Assembly: GCA_025458165.1 (NCBI GenBank)
Contig: JALOTB010000009.1
Span: forward strand, 1-64,000
From: Chromatiaceae bacterium
Lineage (GTDB): Bacteria > Pseudomonadota > Gammaproteobacteria > Chromatiales > Chromatiaceae
DNA: 64,000 bases
Direction of reading: 5' to 3'
In this document: in pieces, positions 20,580 to 31,455 of the stretch
Layout of the letters: each line of letters opens with the position of its first letter
Position numbering within the stretch: the first letter of the stretch is position 1
Made by a program: the position numbers and the translations under genes
The notes under the pieces: generated by a model
Seen by the model: the letters and a program-made list of their open reading frames with translations, nothing else
Told to the model about the DNA's origin: nothing
Databases searched by the model: none

Positions 20580-21068
20580 TTACAGCTCCCCGTTGGCGCC
20601 CGCCTCCATGATCGAGCGGATGTTGTCGCGCACGAGGATGGCCTTCTCCATCAGCTCAGGGGTGAGCTTGGCGGTGCCCATGACGCGGTCGAGGTCGAGG
20701 GTGACCAGCCAAGGCTTGCCGGTCTGGTCCTCGATCAGGGTGATGCGGCAGGGCAGGTAAGCGGAGAAGTCGATGTCGTGGGCGATCATCTCGGCGGCGA
20801 TGCGGGCATCGCAGAACTGGAAGATCTCCACCCGCTTGGTGTCGATGCCCAGCGACTCCAGCTCCTTGTACAGCGGCAGGTGGGCGACCAGCTTGAAGTT
20901 GAGCCCGTTGGCGCGGAGCTTCATCGACTCCACGGCGTCGTCCATGGAGACGCCGTCGGCGAGCGGCATCTTGAGGACGGTGTCGGCGATGGTCGTCTCC
21001 TGGGCCGCCGGGGCGAGGCTGGGCAGGACGAGCATAGCGAGCAGGGTGAGCAGGGGCAGGGTGCGCAT
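20580..21068 (-). CDS. DUF302 domain-containing exported protein
   Basis: A 162-residue protein with a signal peptide (MRTLPLLTLLAMLVLPSLAPAAQ) and a DUF302-type body: MKLRANGLNFKLVAHLPLYKELESLG, EIFQFCDARIAAEMI and YLPCRITLIEDQTGKPWLVTLD. DUF302 proteins bind small ligands or metals in some sulfur and methylotrophic bacteria; the role here is unknown. ATG 21068 has an AGGAGA site upstream, and the longer frame to 21263 has none. Confidence 0.85.
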   Translation of the reverse strand: MRTLPLLTLLAMLVLPSLAPAAQETTIADTVLKMPLADGVSMDDAVESMKLRANGLNFKLVAHLPLYKELESLGIDTKRVEIFQFCDARIAAEMIAHDIDFSAYLPCRITLIEDQTGKPWLVTLDLDRVMGTAKLTPELMEKAILVRDNIRSIMEAGANGEL

Positions 21069-21356
21069 GATTCGTGTCTCCTGTGGCGGCGGCCCGGCGT
21101 GGTGGGGCTCGGCTGGCTGCGATTGTGACCCGATCGGTGTCCACTGCCAATTGGGGACGGCGGCACCTTGGGTTGGGGGATTCCCCAGGCCGGGGCTATC
21201 CGGGACGGGTCGAGGGACGGGCACACGCGCCCGCTGACCGGCTTGAGAACAGTTTCGTAACACCCTGTTCCAACAAACTTCCGATTACCGCGAGGTGCGG
21301 CGGATAGCCGCGGCACGCTTATACTGGGCGGGCGACTGCTGACTGGGCCGGTGCGG

Positions 21357-22532
21357 ATGACGATCCTCTACTACGACTGCTTTTCCGGAATCAGCGGGGA
21401 CATGCACCTCGGGGCCTTGATCGACCTCGGGGTCGATCCCGAGCGAATGCGCGCCGGGCTGGCAGGTCTCGGCCTGCCCGGCTGGGAGCTCCGGGTCGCG
21501 CGGGTCTCGCGCGGGGGCATTGAGGCCACCCGGGCCGAGGTCTGCCTCGGCCCGGCGCGGCAACCGGCGCGCCATCTCGCCGAGGTGGCGGAGATCATCC
21601 AGCGCGCTGGCCTCAGCGCCCGGGCCCAAGGCCTTGCCCTGGCGGTGTTTCAACGCCTGGCCGAGGCCGAGGGGCGGGTGCACGGGTGCCCGCCCGAGGC
21701 CGTGCACTTCCACGAGGTCGGCGCGGTCGACGCCCTGGTCGACGTCGTTGGTGCCGCGCTCGGGCTGGAGCAGCTCGGCTGGCCGCGGGTCGTTGCCGGG
21801 CCGATCGAGCTCGGCTCGGGATACGCCGAGTGTGCCCATGGCCGGCTGCCCGTCCCGGCACCGGCGACCCTGGAGCTCCTGCGGGCTGTGCCGACTCGGC
21901 TCGGCGGTCAACCCTTCGAGGCGACCACCCCCACGGGTGCGGCGATCCTGACCGCGGCGGCCGAGCGGTTCGGGGAGCCGGCGGGTCTTGCCGTCCAGCG
22001 CATTGGCTACGGCGCCGGGGCCCGCGACGGAGGTGCCCTCCCGAACCTGTTGCGGCTGCTGCTGGCGCAGGCGTGGCCGAGCCAGCAGGCGGACCTGGTC
22101 GAGCTCGAATGCAACCTGGACGACCTCAGCCCGGAGCTTCATCCCTTCGTGATTGAGCGCCTGCTTGCAGCCGGCGCCCTGGATGCTTATCTGGTCCCTG
22201 TGGTGATGAAGAAGGGGCGAGCGGGTATCCTGCTGCGCGCGCTCTGCGAGCCGCACCAAGTCACGACATTAACGAATCTCCTGTTCGCGGAGACCACCAC
22301 CCTCGGGGTACGCCGACGGTCGCTGTGGCGCACGGCGCTCCCGCGCTCGATCGCGGAGCTGCCGACCCGTTTCGGTCCGGTGCCGGTCAAGGTCGCCCGG
22401 CTCCCCGATGGCCGCCGCCGCGTCAAGCCCGAGTACGAGGCCTGCCGTGCCCTGGCCTTGGCCCAGGGGCTGCCCCTGGTGGAGGTCTACCGCGAGGTGG
22501 AGCGACGACTGGAGGAGTGGGATGGAGAATGA
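21357..22532 (+). CDS. larC: Nickel insertion protein LarC (pincer cofactor chelatase)
   Basis: A 391-residue DUF111/LarC protein beginning MTILYYDCFSGISGDMHLGALIDLG, the family signature. LarC inserts nickel into pyridinium-3,5-bisthiocarboxylic acid mononucleotide in a CTP-dependent step, giving the nickel-pincer nucleotide cofactor. Histidine-containing segments such as VHGCPPEAVHFHEVGAVDALVD fit metal handling. The frame also has a GTG six bases earlier (21351); ATG 21357 matches the family start. It overlaps larE by 11 bases and heads a larC-larE-larB operon. There is no programmed frameshift: one continuous frame covers the whole protein. Confidence 0.93.
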   Translation: MTILYYDCFSGISGDMHLGALIDLGVDPERMRAGLAGLGLPGWELRVARVSRGGIEATRAEVCLGPARQPARHLAEVAEIIQRAGLSARAQGLALAVFQRLAEAEGRVHGCPPEAVHFHEVGAVDALVDVVGAALGLEQLGWPRVVAGPIELGSGYAECAHGRLPVPAPATLELLRAVPTRLGGQPFEATTPTGAAILTAAAERFGEPAGLAVQRIGYGAGARDGGALPNLLRLLLAQAWPSQQADLVELECNLDDLSPELHPFVIERLLAAGALDAYLVPVVMKKGRAGILLRALCEPHQVTTLTNLLFAETTTLGVRRRSLWRTALPRSIAELPTRFGPVPVKVARLPDGRRRVKPEYEACRALALAQGLPLVEVYREVERRLEEWDGE

Positions 22533-23328
22533 CGACTACGATCGGCTGTTGGAGCGGCTGCGCGCGATGGGGTCCGTGGCGGTGGCCTTCTCCGGCGGGG
22601 CCGACAGCACCCTGCTCCTGGCCGCGGCGCGCGACGCGCTCGGTGACCGGGTCCTGGCGCTGACGGCGGTGACGCCCTACATGGAGCGTCAGGAGGTCGC
22701 CGATGCCCTCACGCTGAGCGCCCGGCTCGGTGCGCGCCATGAGCTGGTCGAGCTGCCGATGCCCCAGGGCATCGAGGACAATCCGCCGGACCGTTGCTAC
22801 CACTGCAAGCGCGCGCTCTACGGGACGCTGTTGGAGCGCGCCCAGGCCCTGGGCTTTCCGCGGGTGATCGACGGCAGCAATCTCGACGATCTGGGGGACT
22901 ACCGGCCGGGCCTGCGGGCGCTGCGCGAGCTCCAGATCGAGAGCCCGCTGATCGACGGCAAGATCACCAAGGCGCAGGTCCGCCGCCTGTCGGAGGCCCG
23001 CGGGCTGCCGACCTGGAACAAGCCCACCAATGCCTGCCTGCTCACCCGCTTGCCCACCGGCACGCGCATCTCGATGGAGGCCCTGCAGCGCATCGAGGAG
23101 GCCGAGCGCTTTCTGCACGCCAAGGGGTACGAATGGGTGCGGGTGCGTATGCACGCCGATATTGCCCGCATCGAGGTCGCATCGGGGCAGCGTGCGCGGC
23201 TCTTGGCCGAGGCGGAGGAGGTCACCCGCGTCCTCGGTGAGCTCGGTTTTCGCTATGTCGCCCTTGATCTGCTCGGCTATCGGCTGGGCAGCATGAACCC
23301 GGTGCCCGAGTGGACCAACGGCGCCTGA
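22522..23328 (+). CDS. larE: ATP-dependent sacrificial sulfur transferase LarE
   Basis: A 268-residue PP-loop enzyme with SGGADST at residues 24-30 for ATP binding. It converts the two carboxylates of the LarB product to thiocarboxylates, in the classical form by giving up the sulfur of its own cysteine. The candidate is Cys172 in NACLLTRLPTG, where Lactobacillus-type LarE has its sacrificial Cys. DRCYHCKRALYG is also family-typical. ATG 22522 sits behind a GGAGGAG site inside the end of larC. Confidence 0.94.
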   Translation: MENDDYDRLLERLRAMGSVAVAFSGGADSTLLLAAARDALGDRVLALTAVTPYMERQEVADALTLSARLGARHELVELPMPQGIEDNPPDRCYHCKRALYGTLLERAQALGFPRVIDGSNLDDLGDYRPGLRALRELQIESPLIDGKITKAQVRRLSEARGLPTWNKPTNACLLTRLPTGTRISMEALQRIEEAERFLHAKGYEWVRVRMHADIARIEVASGQRARLLAEAEEVTRVLGELGFRYVALDLLGYRLGSMNPVPEWTNGA

Positions 23329-24095
23329 GCGAGCTGCTCGAAGAGGTCCGCGCCGGTCGGCTGTCGGTCGAGGCGGCGGCCGAGCGCCTGCGCGATCTGC
23401 CCTACGCCGACCTCGGCGAGGCGCGCGTGGACAACCACCGCGAGCTCCGCCAGGGCTACCCCGAGACGGTGCTCTGCCAGGGCAAGACGCCGGGGCAGGT
23501 GCGCGAGATCCTCGCCTACATGATTCGCGAGCGTTCCCATAATGTGCTGGCGACCCGGGCGGAGGCCGCGCTGTTCCCGCTGGTCGCGGACCTCCATCCG
23601 GGGCTGCGCTACAACCCTCTGGGTCGCACCATCGTGCTGGAGCGGGTGCGGCCTCCCGAGCTGGGGGGGCGGATCGCGATCGTCACCGCCGGGACCGCCG
23701 ACCTGCCGGTCGCGGAGGAGGCCGCGGAGACGGGACAGCTGCTCGGTGCGCGGGTCGACCGGGTCAACGACGTCGGCGTGGCCGGTGTCCATCGCCTGGT
23801 GGGCTGCCTGCCGCTGTTGCGCGAGGCGCGGGTGCTGATCGTGGTCGCCGGCATGGAGGGCGCGCTCGCGAGCGTGGTCGCCGGTCTCGTTGACCGCCCG
23901 GTGATCGCCGTGCCGACCAGCGTGGGCTACGGGGCGAGCTTCGGCGGTCTGGCAGCCTTGCTGACCATGCTCAATAGCTGCGCCGGTGGCGTCGGGGTGG
24001 TCAACATCGACAACGGCTACGGCGCCGCCTGGCTGGCGGCGCAGATCCTGCGCACGATGGCTTTCGGCCCGGCCTGTGAGGAGGCGGGCGGTTGA
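23310..24095 (+). CDS. larB: Pyridinium-3,5-biscarboxylic acid mononucleotide synthase LarB
   Basis: A 261-residue protein of the LarB/PurE-like family. It carboxylates and hydrolyses nicotinic acid adenine dinucleotide in the first step of nickel-pincer cofactor synthesis. Diagnostic stretches are LGEARVDNHRELRQGYPETVLCQGK and the PurE-like AIVTAGTADLPVAEEAAET and VGYGASFGGLAALLTMLNSCAGGVGVVNIDNGYGA. GTG 23310 lies inside the end of larE (19-base overlap), so translation is coupled. Confidence 0.94.
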   Translation: MDQRRLSELLEEVRAGRLSVEAAAERLRDLPYADLGEARVDNHRELRQGYPETVLCQGKTPGQVREILAYMIRERSHNVLATRAEAALFPLVADLHPGLRYNPLGRTIVLERVRPPELGGRIAIVTAGTADLPVAEEAAETGQLLGARVDRVNDVGVAGVHRLVGCLPLLREARVLIVVAGMEGALASVVAGLVDRPVIAVPTSVGYGASFGGLAALLTMLNSCAGGVGVVNIDNGYGAAWLAAQILRTMAFGPACEEAGG

Positions 24096-24110
24096 GCGCC
24101 CGCGGCACGG

Positions 24111-24392
24111 TCAGTCGAATGTGTAGTGCTTCTCCACAGGCTCCAGCACCTCCCAGGTGCAGGCGAGCCCGGCCGGGAAGGTGATCAGGTCGCCGCGGGC
24201 GAACTCCCGCGCGGCTCCGCCCTCGGGGGTCACGCGAAAGCGCCCGCGCAGTACGTAGCAGGTCTCGGCGCGGTCGTAACGCCAGGGGAAGGTCGAGACC
24301 TCCTTTCTCCAGATCGGCCAGCCCTCCACCCCGAGGACGTCGAGCTTGGCGGGGGAGGGCTTGTGCTCACAGCGGATCTCGGGCTCGCTCAT
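24111..24392 (-). CDS. Small cupin-domain protein
   Basis: A 93-residue single cupin of the cupin_3/DUF861 type: WRYDRAETCYVLRGRFRVTPEGG followed by FARGDLITFPAGLACTWEV. The metal-ligand His pair common in cupins is not visible in the first motif, so it may be a non-enzymatic binding fold. It is transcribed towards the lar operon, and nothing ties it to that pathway. Confidence 0.88.
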   Translation of the reverse strand: MSEPEIRCEHKPSPAKLDVLGVEGWPIWRKEVSTFPWRYDRAETCYVLRGRFRVTPEGGAAREFARGDLITFPAGLACTWEVLEPVEKHYTFD

Positions 24393-24518
24393 CTTGGTCT
24401 CCTGGCTGGATGGTCGGCATGGGGACGGCAGGGTCCCTGCTCGGGTTTTGGGGTTCGGGACTGGGGTTTTTCAACCCGCGGGCTTGCCGCCCCTGGTCGC
24501 ATGGGGGAAACTCCGAGC

Positions 24519-25010
24519 ATGTCCGAGCGCCTCGATGTACTCGCCGCCGAGCTCGGCCGCCGCCTCTCGGCCGGCGGCCTGAAGCTCGCCACCGCCGAGT
24601 CTTGCACCGGCGGCTGGATCGCCAAGGTCGTCACCGACATCCCCGGCAGCAGCGGCTGGCTGGACCGCGGTTTCGTCACCTACAGCAACGAGTCCAAGCA
24701 GGCTCTGTTGGGGGTCTCCGCCGAGACCCTCGCCCGCACCGGGGCGGTGAGTGTGGAGACCGTGACCGAGATGGCCCTTGGGGCCCTCGCCAACAGCCGT
24801 GCCGACCTCGCCGTGGCGGTCACCGGAATCGCCGGGCCGGGCGGCGGAAGCGAGGAGAAACCGGTTGGCACGGTGTTCTTCGCGTGGGCGCGCCGCGGCG
24901 AGGAGCCGCTCACCCAGCGGGTGCAGTTCGCCGGCGAGCGTGACGAGGTTCGCCACCAATCGGTGCGACTGGCCCTGGAGCGCCTGCTGGAGCTGCTCCC
25001 CGGGCGGTGA
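24519..25010 (+). CDS. pncC: CinA C-terminal family nicotinamide-nucleotide amidohydrolase
   Basis: A 163-residue stand-alone PncC/CinA domain: KLATAESCTGGWIAKVVTDIPGSSGWLDRGFVTYSNESK, with the nucleophilic Ser in AESCTGG, and VTGIAGPGGGSEEKPVGTV. It deamidates nicotinamide mononucleotide to recycle the by-product of NAD-dependent ligation. ATG 24519 matches the family start. Its stop overlaps the thpR start (GTGA); a position just upstream of recA is common for this gene in gammaproteobacteria. Confidence 0.93.
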   Translation: MSERLDVLAAELGRRLSAGGLKLATAESCTGGWIAKVVTDIPGSSGWLDRGFVTYSNESKQALLGVSAETLARTGAVSVETVTEMALGALANSRADLAVAVTGIAGPGGGSEEKPVGTVFFAWARRGEEPLTQRVQFAGERDEVRHQSVRLALERLLELLPGR

Positions 25011-25546
25011 CCGAACGGCTGTTCTTCGCCCTCTGGCCCGATGCGGCCGTCCGTCGCGGGCTACTGAAGATCTGCGGCGATCTCCCGAGGTACCACGGGC
25101 GCGAGCCCCACCCCGAGGACCTGCACCTGACGCTCGCCTTCCTTGGCGAGATCGACGCCGAGCGCCGCCGCTGCGCGGAGGAAGCGGCCGACCGGGTACA
25201 GGCCGAGCCGTTTCGGCTGCGGCTCGATCGGGTCGGTCACTGGGCTCGCCCGCGTATCCTCTGGTGCGGGGCGAGCGACTGCCCCACATCGCTGCTGGGG
25301 CTGCTCGCGGGGCTCAACCAGGGACTCCTTGGCTGCGGCTTCACGCCTGAGCGCCGGCCCTTCGTCCCCCACCTGACCCTCGCCCGCAAGGCCCCTCGGC
25401 TCGAGGCCTTCGAGCTCGACCCGCCGCTCGATTGGCTGGTGGCGGAATTCGTGCTGGTCGGCTCACGCCTCGGCGAGCGCCCGAGCTACCAGGTCCTGCG
25501 TGGCTGGCCGCTCGCCCTTCATGACGCCTCTAAGTTGGGTGTGTGA
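25007..25546 (+). CDS. thpR: RNA 2',3'-cyclic phosphodiesterase
   Basis: A 179-residue 2H phosphoesterase. The two catalytic HxT motifs are HLTL in [11 protein letters not shown] and HLTL in VPHLTLARK. It starts with RLFFALWPD, the usual N-terminus. GTG 25007 overlaps the pncC stop by four bases. Hydrolyses 2',3'-cyclic phosphates to 2'-phosphomonoesters in vitro; physiological substrate uncertain. Confidence 0.93.
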   Translation: MTERLFFALWPDAAVRRGLLKICGDLPRYHGREPHPEDLHLTLAFLGEIDAERRRCAEEAADRVQAEPFRLRLDRVGHWARPRILWCGASDCPTSLLGLLAGLNQGLLGCGFTPERRPFVPHLTLARKAPRLEAFELDPPLDWLVAEFVLVGSRLGERPSYQVLRGWPLALHDASKLGV

Positions 25547-25595
25547 TAATCGCGACCTTTCGGGCGATCCCCCACCCTGTCCCCTTGGAGCGCGA

Positions 25596-26638
<1,043 letters not shown>

Positions 26639-26642
<4 letters not shown>

Positions 26643-27091
26643 CCCTGGACGCCGAGCTGCGGCGGGACGCGATCGCGCTCCTGGCCCGGCGCGAGCACAG
26701 CCGCCGTGAGCTGGCGCGCAAGCTCGCGGCACGCGGCTACGAGCCCACCGAGGTCGATGGCGTACTCGACGAGCTCTGCACCCGCGGTCTGCTGAGCGAC
26801 GCCCGCATGGCTGAGGTCTATGTGGCGGAGCGGCTGCAAAAGGGCTTCGGCCCGCTGCGGCTGCGCCAGGAGCTGCACGAGCGCGGCGTGGCCGATGAGC
26901 TGGTCGATCCACTGCTCGAGCAGGACCCGCAGGACTGGCTCGCGCGCATGGCCCAGGTCTCGGCCAAAAAGTTCGGGGCGGGGCGTCCGGCCGATGCCAA
27001 GGAGTGGACGCGGCGTGCGCGCTTCCTCCAGTACCGCGGCTTTCCCCCCGAGCTCGTCGCGCGTTTCCTGCGCACTCGCGAGGACGACTGA
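26639..27091 (+). CDS. recX: Regulatory protein RecX
   Basis: A 150-residue RecX made of three-helix repeats: [30 protein letters not shown], then [32 protein letters not shown], and [19 protein letters not shown]. It binds RecA filaments and limits their activity. The TTG at 26639 overlaps the recA stop (TTGA) and uses CAGGAGG at the very end of recA, so its translation depends on recA. Confidence 0.92.
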
Positions 27092-27165
27092 GCACCCTCG
27101 CGAGCGCCGCTGCCGCCCCCCATGTTCTCGTGAGTTCAACCGCGACTCCAACCGCCGAGCCCCCC

Positions 27166-29769
27166 ATGAAGAGCAGTGCCCAGCTTAGAGCCAGCTTCCT
27201 CGATTATTTCGCCGCGCGCGGGCATGAGGTCGTGCCGAGCAGCCCGCTGGTGCCCGCCGATGACCCCACGCTGCTCTTCACCAATGCGGGCATGGTCCAG
27301 TTCAAGGACGTCTTCCTCGGGCGTGAGCGCCGGCCCTACGTGCGGGCCGCGAGTGCCCAGCGCTGCGTGCGCGCCGGTGGCAAGCACAACGACCTGGAGA
27401 ACGTCGGCTATACCGCGCGGCATCACACCTTCTTCGAGATGCTGGGCAACTTCAGCTTCGGTGACTACTTCAAGCGCGAGGCGATCGGCTATGCCTGGGA
27501 CTACCTGACCCGGGTCCTGGGTATCCCCCCCGAGCGGCTGTGGGTGACCGTCTTCACCGACGACGACGAGGCCGCTTCCATCTGGCTCGACGAGGTTCGG
27601 GTCGACCCGGCGCGGTTCTCCCGCTGCGGCGAGAAGGACAACTTCTGGTCGATGGGGGAGACCGGCCCCTGCGGCCCCTGCTCGGAGATCTTCTACGACC
27701 ACGGTCCGGAGGTCGCAGGCGGTCCCCCGGGCTCCGCGGACGCCGACGGCGACCGTTACATCGAGATCTGGAACCTGGTCTTCATGCAGTACGACCGGGA
27801 CTTGGAGGGCCGCTTGACCGCGCTCCCTCACCCCTCGGTCGACACCGGGATGGGCCTGGAGCGCCTGGCGGCGGTGATGCAGGGGGTGCACAGCAACTAT
27901 GACATCGACCTCTTCCGCCGGCTGATCGATGCCGCGGCCGAGGTGACCGGGCATGGCGACCGCGAGAGCAAGTCCCTGCGGGTGATCGCCGATCACATCC
28001 GCTCGGCGGCCTTCCTGATCGCCGACGGCGTTACCCCGGGGAATGAGGGCCGCGGCTACGTGCTTCGGCGCGTCGTGCGCCGCGCCATTCGCCACGGCTT
28101 TCAGCTCGGATGCGCCACGCCCTTCTTCTATCGGCTGGTCCCGACGCTGGTGGCGGAGATGGGGGCGGCCTACCCGGAGCTGGCCAGCGCCCAGGCGCTG
28201 GTCGAGCGGCGCCTGCGCGCCGAGGAGGAACGCTTCGCCGAGACCTTGGATCAGGGCATGCGCATCCTCGATCAGGCGATCGCCGGGCTCCCCGACCAGC
28301 GCATCCCCGGCGAGACGGTGTTCCGCCTCTACGACACCTACGGCTTTCCGGTCGACCTCACGGCCGACATCGCCCGCGAGCGAGGCCTGAGCCTCGACCT
28401 AGAGGGCTTCGAGCGCGAGATGGGCCAGCAGCGCGAGCGCGCGCGGGCGGCCAGCCAGTTCGGCGCGGCACGCGGCACGGCCCTGGATCTGGAAGGGGAG
28501 ACGGACTTCACCGGCTATGAGCACCTCGCCGACCAGGCGACGGTGGTCGCCGTCTACCAGGACCAGGAGCCCCGCGACAGCCTGAGGGCGGGGGAGGCCG
28601 GGCTGGTCGTGCTCGATGTCACGCCCTTCTACGCGGAGTCCGGCGGGCAGGTCGGCGACCAGGGGACGCTGACGTCCGAGACCGCCCGGGTCCGGGTGCT
28701 CGACACCCAGAAACAAGGCGCCGGGGTCGTCGGTCACCTCGCCCGGGTGGAGGGCGGCGAGCTGCACGTCGGCGACCGGGTGCTGGCGCGGGTGGACGCG
28801 GAGCGGCGCCAGGCGACCGCGCTCAACCACTCGGCGACCCACCTGCTCCACGCGGCCCTGCGCCAGGTCTTGGGGAGCCATGTGCAGCAAAAGGGCTCGC
28901 TGGTGGGCCCCGAGCGCCTGCGCTTCGACTTCGCCCATTTCGAGCCGGTGTCCCGCGAGCAGCTCCTCGAGATCGAGCGGCTGGTCAACCAGGAGATCCG
29001 CGCCAACCACACGGTCGAGACGCGCATCATGTCCCTCGACGATGCCCGCTCCTCGGGCGCGATGGCGCTCTTTGGCGAGAAGTACGCCGACCAGGTCCGG
29101 GTCCTGCGCATGGGAGGGTTCTCGACCGAGCTCTGCGGCGGCACCCACGTCCGAGCGGTGGGCGACATCGGGCTCTGCAAGATCGTTGCTGAGAGCGGCA
29201 TCGCGGCCGGGGTTCGGCGCATCGAGGCCGTGACGGGCGCCCGCGCGCTGGAGTGGATCGAGGAGGAGGAGGACCGCCTGCTCAAGGTCGCCGGGCTGCT
29301 GCGCGGCGGGCGCGACGACGTCGATGACAAGTTGGTCCAGCTTCTCGACCGCACCAAGCGTCTGGAGAAGGAGCTCAACGAGCTGAAATCCAAGCTGGCG
29401 AGTGCCGCCGGTCAGGACCTCGCGGCCCAGGCGATCGACGTCGATGGGGTGAAGGTGCTCGCGGTCCGCCTCGACGGCGTCGACCCCAAGGGGCTGCGCG
29501 AGGCGCTTGACCAGTTGAAGAGCAAGCTCGGTACGGCGGTCGTGGTGCTGGCGGCCGAGTCCGGCGGCAAGGTGAGCCTGGTTGCGGGTGTGACCGACAA
29601 CCTGACCGACCGCCTGAAGGCGGGTGACCTGATCCGCGTCGTCGCCGAGAAGGTCGGCGGCAAGGGCGGAGGTCGGGCCGACATGGCGCAGGCCGGCGGC
29701 AACGACCCCTCGGCCCTACCCGCCGCGCTCGACCTCGTCGGCGGCTGGGTGCGCGAGCGCGTCGCTTGA
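27166..29769 (+). CDS. alaS: Alanine--tRNA ligase
   Basis: An 867-residue class II synthetase starting [30 protein letters not shown]. The catalytic domain shows [17 protein letters not shown] and [19 protein letters not shown]; the editing domain has [17 protein letters not shown] and the zinc-type CGGTHV motif; a C-Ala oligomerisation domain follows. ATG 27166 is chosen over upstream in-frame codons (from 27004) that overlap recX. The recX-alaS adjacency is standard in this class. Confidence 0.98.
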   Translation: MKSSAQLRASFLDYFAARGHEVVPSSPLVPADDPTLLFTNAGMVQFKDVFLGRERRPYVRAASAQRCVRAGGKHNDLENVGYTARHHTFFEMLGNFSFGDYFKREAIGYAWDYLTRVLGIPPERLWVTVFTDDDEAASIWLDEVRVDPARFSRCGEKDNFWSMGETGPCGPCSEIFYDHGPEVAGGPPGSADADGDRYIEIWNLVFMQYDRDLEGRLTALPHPSVDTGMGLERLAAVMQGVHSNYDIDLFRRLIDAAAEVTGHGDRESKSLRVIADHIRSAAFLIADGVTPGNEGRGYVLRRVVRRAIRHGFQLGCATPFFYRLVPTLVAEMGAAYPELASAQALVERRLRAEEERFAETLDQGMRILDQAIAGLPDQRIPGETVFRLYDTYGFPVDLTADIARERGLSLDLEGFEREMGQQRERARAASQFGAARGTALDLEGETDFTGYEHLADQATVVAVYQDQEPRDSLRAGEAGLVVLDVTPFYAESGGQVGDQGTLTSETARVRVLDTQKQGAGVVGHLARVEGGELHVGDRVLARVDAERRQATALNHSATHLLHAALRQVLGSHVQQKGSLVGPERLRFDFAHFEPVSREQLLEIERLVNQEIRANHTVETRIMSLDDARSSGAMALFGEKYADQVRVLRMGGFSTELCGGTHVRAVGDIGLCKIVAESGIAAGVRRIEAVTGARALEWIEEEEDRLLKVAGLLRGGRDDVDDKLVQLLDRTKRLEKELNELKSKLASAAGQDLAAQAIDVDGVKVLAVRLDGVDPKGLREALDQLKSKLGTAVVVLAAESGGKVSLVAGVTDNLTDRLKAGDLIRVVAEKVGGKGGGRADMAQAGGNDPSALPAALDLVGGWVRERVA

Positions 29770-29787
29770 GATTCTGAAGACATTTCC

Positions 29788-29946
29788 CCGCAAACGAACG
29801 CGAATCAATGATCGGAAAATAATCAGTTGCGGTGAGTCCTATTTGGGCTGGTTGTTGTCGCGGCGTCAGGGGCATCCCGCGCAGGGGACACCGTTTCGAC
29901 GCTCTTGTCCCCCTCCTAATTGCGTTAACTTGCGTTCAGTTGCGGA
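29788..29946. repeat. Inverted pair of the GCAAATGAACGCAAA element
   Basis: The alaS-lysC spacer carries CCCGCAAACGAACGCGAATC at 29787-29806 and, at 29919-29945, the reverse complement of CCGCAACTGAACGCAAG. The two face each other about 110 bases apart. Compared with single copies at 7435 and 14082, this could be a more complete unit of the family. Confidence 0.55.
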
Positions 29947-30006
29947 CTAATCCTATGTTCCATTCCAACTCGCGGCGCGGCCGCGTTATCAGCTAAGGGG
30001 AGTGCC

Positions 30007-31230
30007 ATGGCGCTCATTGTGCAGAAGTACGGCGGGACCTCCGTCGGCAGTGTGGAGCGGATCGCCGCCGTCGCCCAACGGGTGAAGGACTGGCGCGACC
30101 GGGGCAACGATCTCGTGGTGGTGGTCTCGGCCATGTCCGGCGAGACCGATCGGCTCATCGGTCTGGCCAAGGCGATCCAGCCAAGGCCGAGCCCGCGGGA
30201 GCTCGATGTCCTGTTGGCGACTGGCGAGCAGGTGACGATCGCGCTCTTGAGCATGGCGCTGGAGCACATCGGTTGCCCGGCGCGCTCCTACACGGGCGGT
30301 CAGGTCCACATCCTGACTGACAGTGCCCACAACAAGGCCCGCATTCGCGATATCGACGGTGCGCGGATGCGCGCCGACCTGGAGGCCGGTCGCGTCGTCG
30401 TCGTGGCCGGCTTCCAAGGCGTGGACGAGCACGGCAACATCACCACCCTCGGGCGCGGCGGATCGGACACCTCGGCGGTGGCGGTAGCGGCGGCGCTCAA
30501 GGCCGACGAGTGCCAGATCTACACCGACGTCGACGGCGTCTACACCACCGATCCGCGCATCGAGCCGCGGGCGCGCAAGCTCGACCGCATCACCTTCGAG
30601 GAGATGCTGGAGATGGCGAGCCTCGGCTCCAAGGTCCTGCAAATCCGCTCGGTGGAGTTTGCGGGCAAGTACAAGGTCCCGCTCCGTGTGCTCTCCAGCT
30701 TCCAGGAGGGCGCGGGCACCCTGATCACCTTCGAGGAGGAATCCGTGGAACAGGCCGTCATTTCTGGCATCGCCTTCAACCGCGACGAGGCCAAGCTCAC
30801 CGCGCTGGGCGTCCCCGATCAGCCCGGCGTCGCACAAAAGATCCTCGGTCCCATCTCCGATGCCAACATCGAGGTGGATATGATCATCCAGAACATCGCC
30901 GCCGACGAGGCGACGACCGACTTCACCTTCACCGTCCATCGCAATGATTACGCGCGGGCGTTGGAGATCCTGCGAGGGACCTGTGACGGGCTCGGGGCGC
31001 GACAGGTGACGGGCGACGACCGCATCGTCAAGATCTCGCTGGTCGGGGTCGGGATGCGCTCGCACGCGGGTATAGCCGCGAAGATGTTCGGGGCGCTCGC
31101 GCGGGAGGGGATCAACATCCGCATGATCTCGACCTCCGAAATCAAGATCTCCGTGGTCGTGGACGAGAAGTATCTGGAGCTCGGTGTGCGCGCCCTGCAC
31201 GACGCCTTCGAGCTCGATCAGGCGAGGTAG
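30007..31230 (+). CDS. lysC: Aspartate kinase
   Basis: A 407-residue monofunctional aspartokinase, first step of lysine, threonine and methionine synthesis. The N-terminal kinase shows VQKYGGTSVGS, GRGGSDTSAVAVAAALKADECQIYTDVDGVYTTDPR and FEEMLEMASLGSKVLQ. Two ACT domains follow (VPDQPGVAQKILGPISDANIEVDMIIQN and ALAREGINIRMISTSEIKISV), which give amino-acid feedback control. It lies between alaS and csrA as in many gammaproteobacteria. Confidence 0.98.
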   Translation: MALIVQKYGGTSVGSVERIAAVAQRVKDWRDRGNDLVVVVSAMSGETDRLIGLAKAIQPRPSPRELDVLLATGEQVTIALLSMALEHIGCPARSYTGGQVHILTDSAHNKARIRDIDGARMRADLEAGRVVVVAGFQGVDEHGNITTLGRGGSDTSAVAVAAALKADECQIYTDVDGVYTTDPRIEPRARKLDRITFEEMLEMASLGSKVLQIRSVEFAGKYKVPLRVLSSFQEGAGTLITFEEESVEQAVISGIAFNRDEAKLTALGVPDQPGVAQKILGPISDANIEVDMIIQNIAADEATTDFTFTVHRNDYARALEILRGTCDGLGARQVTGDDRIVKISLVGVGMRSHAGIAAKMFGALAREGINIRMISTSEIKISVVVDEKYLELGVRALHDAFELDQAR

Positions 31231-31264
31231 CGGTCGCGCCCGGCGCGACGTTACCGCTGGTTGT

Positions 31265-31327
31265 CGTCACTCAATTGCAGCAAACCCGGTTTTTGTGCGG
31301 TCTGATGGTTGCTAGAATTGAGTGACG
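31265..31327 (+). promoter_or_regulatory. csrA promoter region with a 12-bp inverted repeat
   Basis: A perfect 12-bp inverted repeat, CGTCACTCAATT (31265-31276) and AATTGAGTGACG (31316-31327), encloses 39 bases. TAGAAT at 31313-31318, a good -10, overlaps the right arm, and a T-rich TTTTTG run lies about 17 bases before it. The arrangement suggests an operator overlapping the csrA promoter; the binding protein is unknown. Confidence 0.5.
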
Positions 31328-31455
31328 CGGGTCAATCCAACCCGCGCGCTTGGTTGGCCGCGGTGGGACTCACCGGGAGAGACTTGGATGGCGTCTCCTA
31401 AGCTCGGTGCGTTTCGCCGTGTTCTGGAACATGGATAGAAGGGAGCGAGACAACA

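Noticed and set aside
31229..31260. GC hairpin after lysC as a terminator
   Set aside because: A GTCGCGC / GCGCGAC stem exists but no T-run follows, so termination is not supported.
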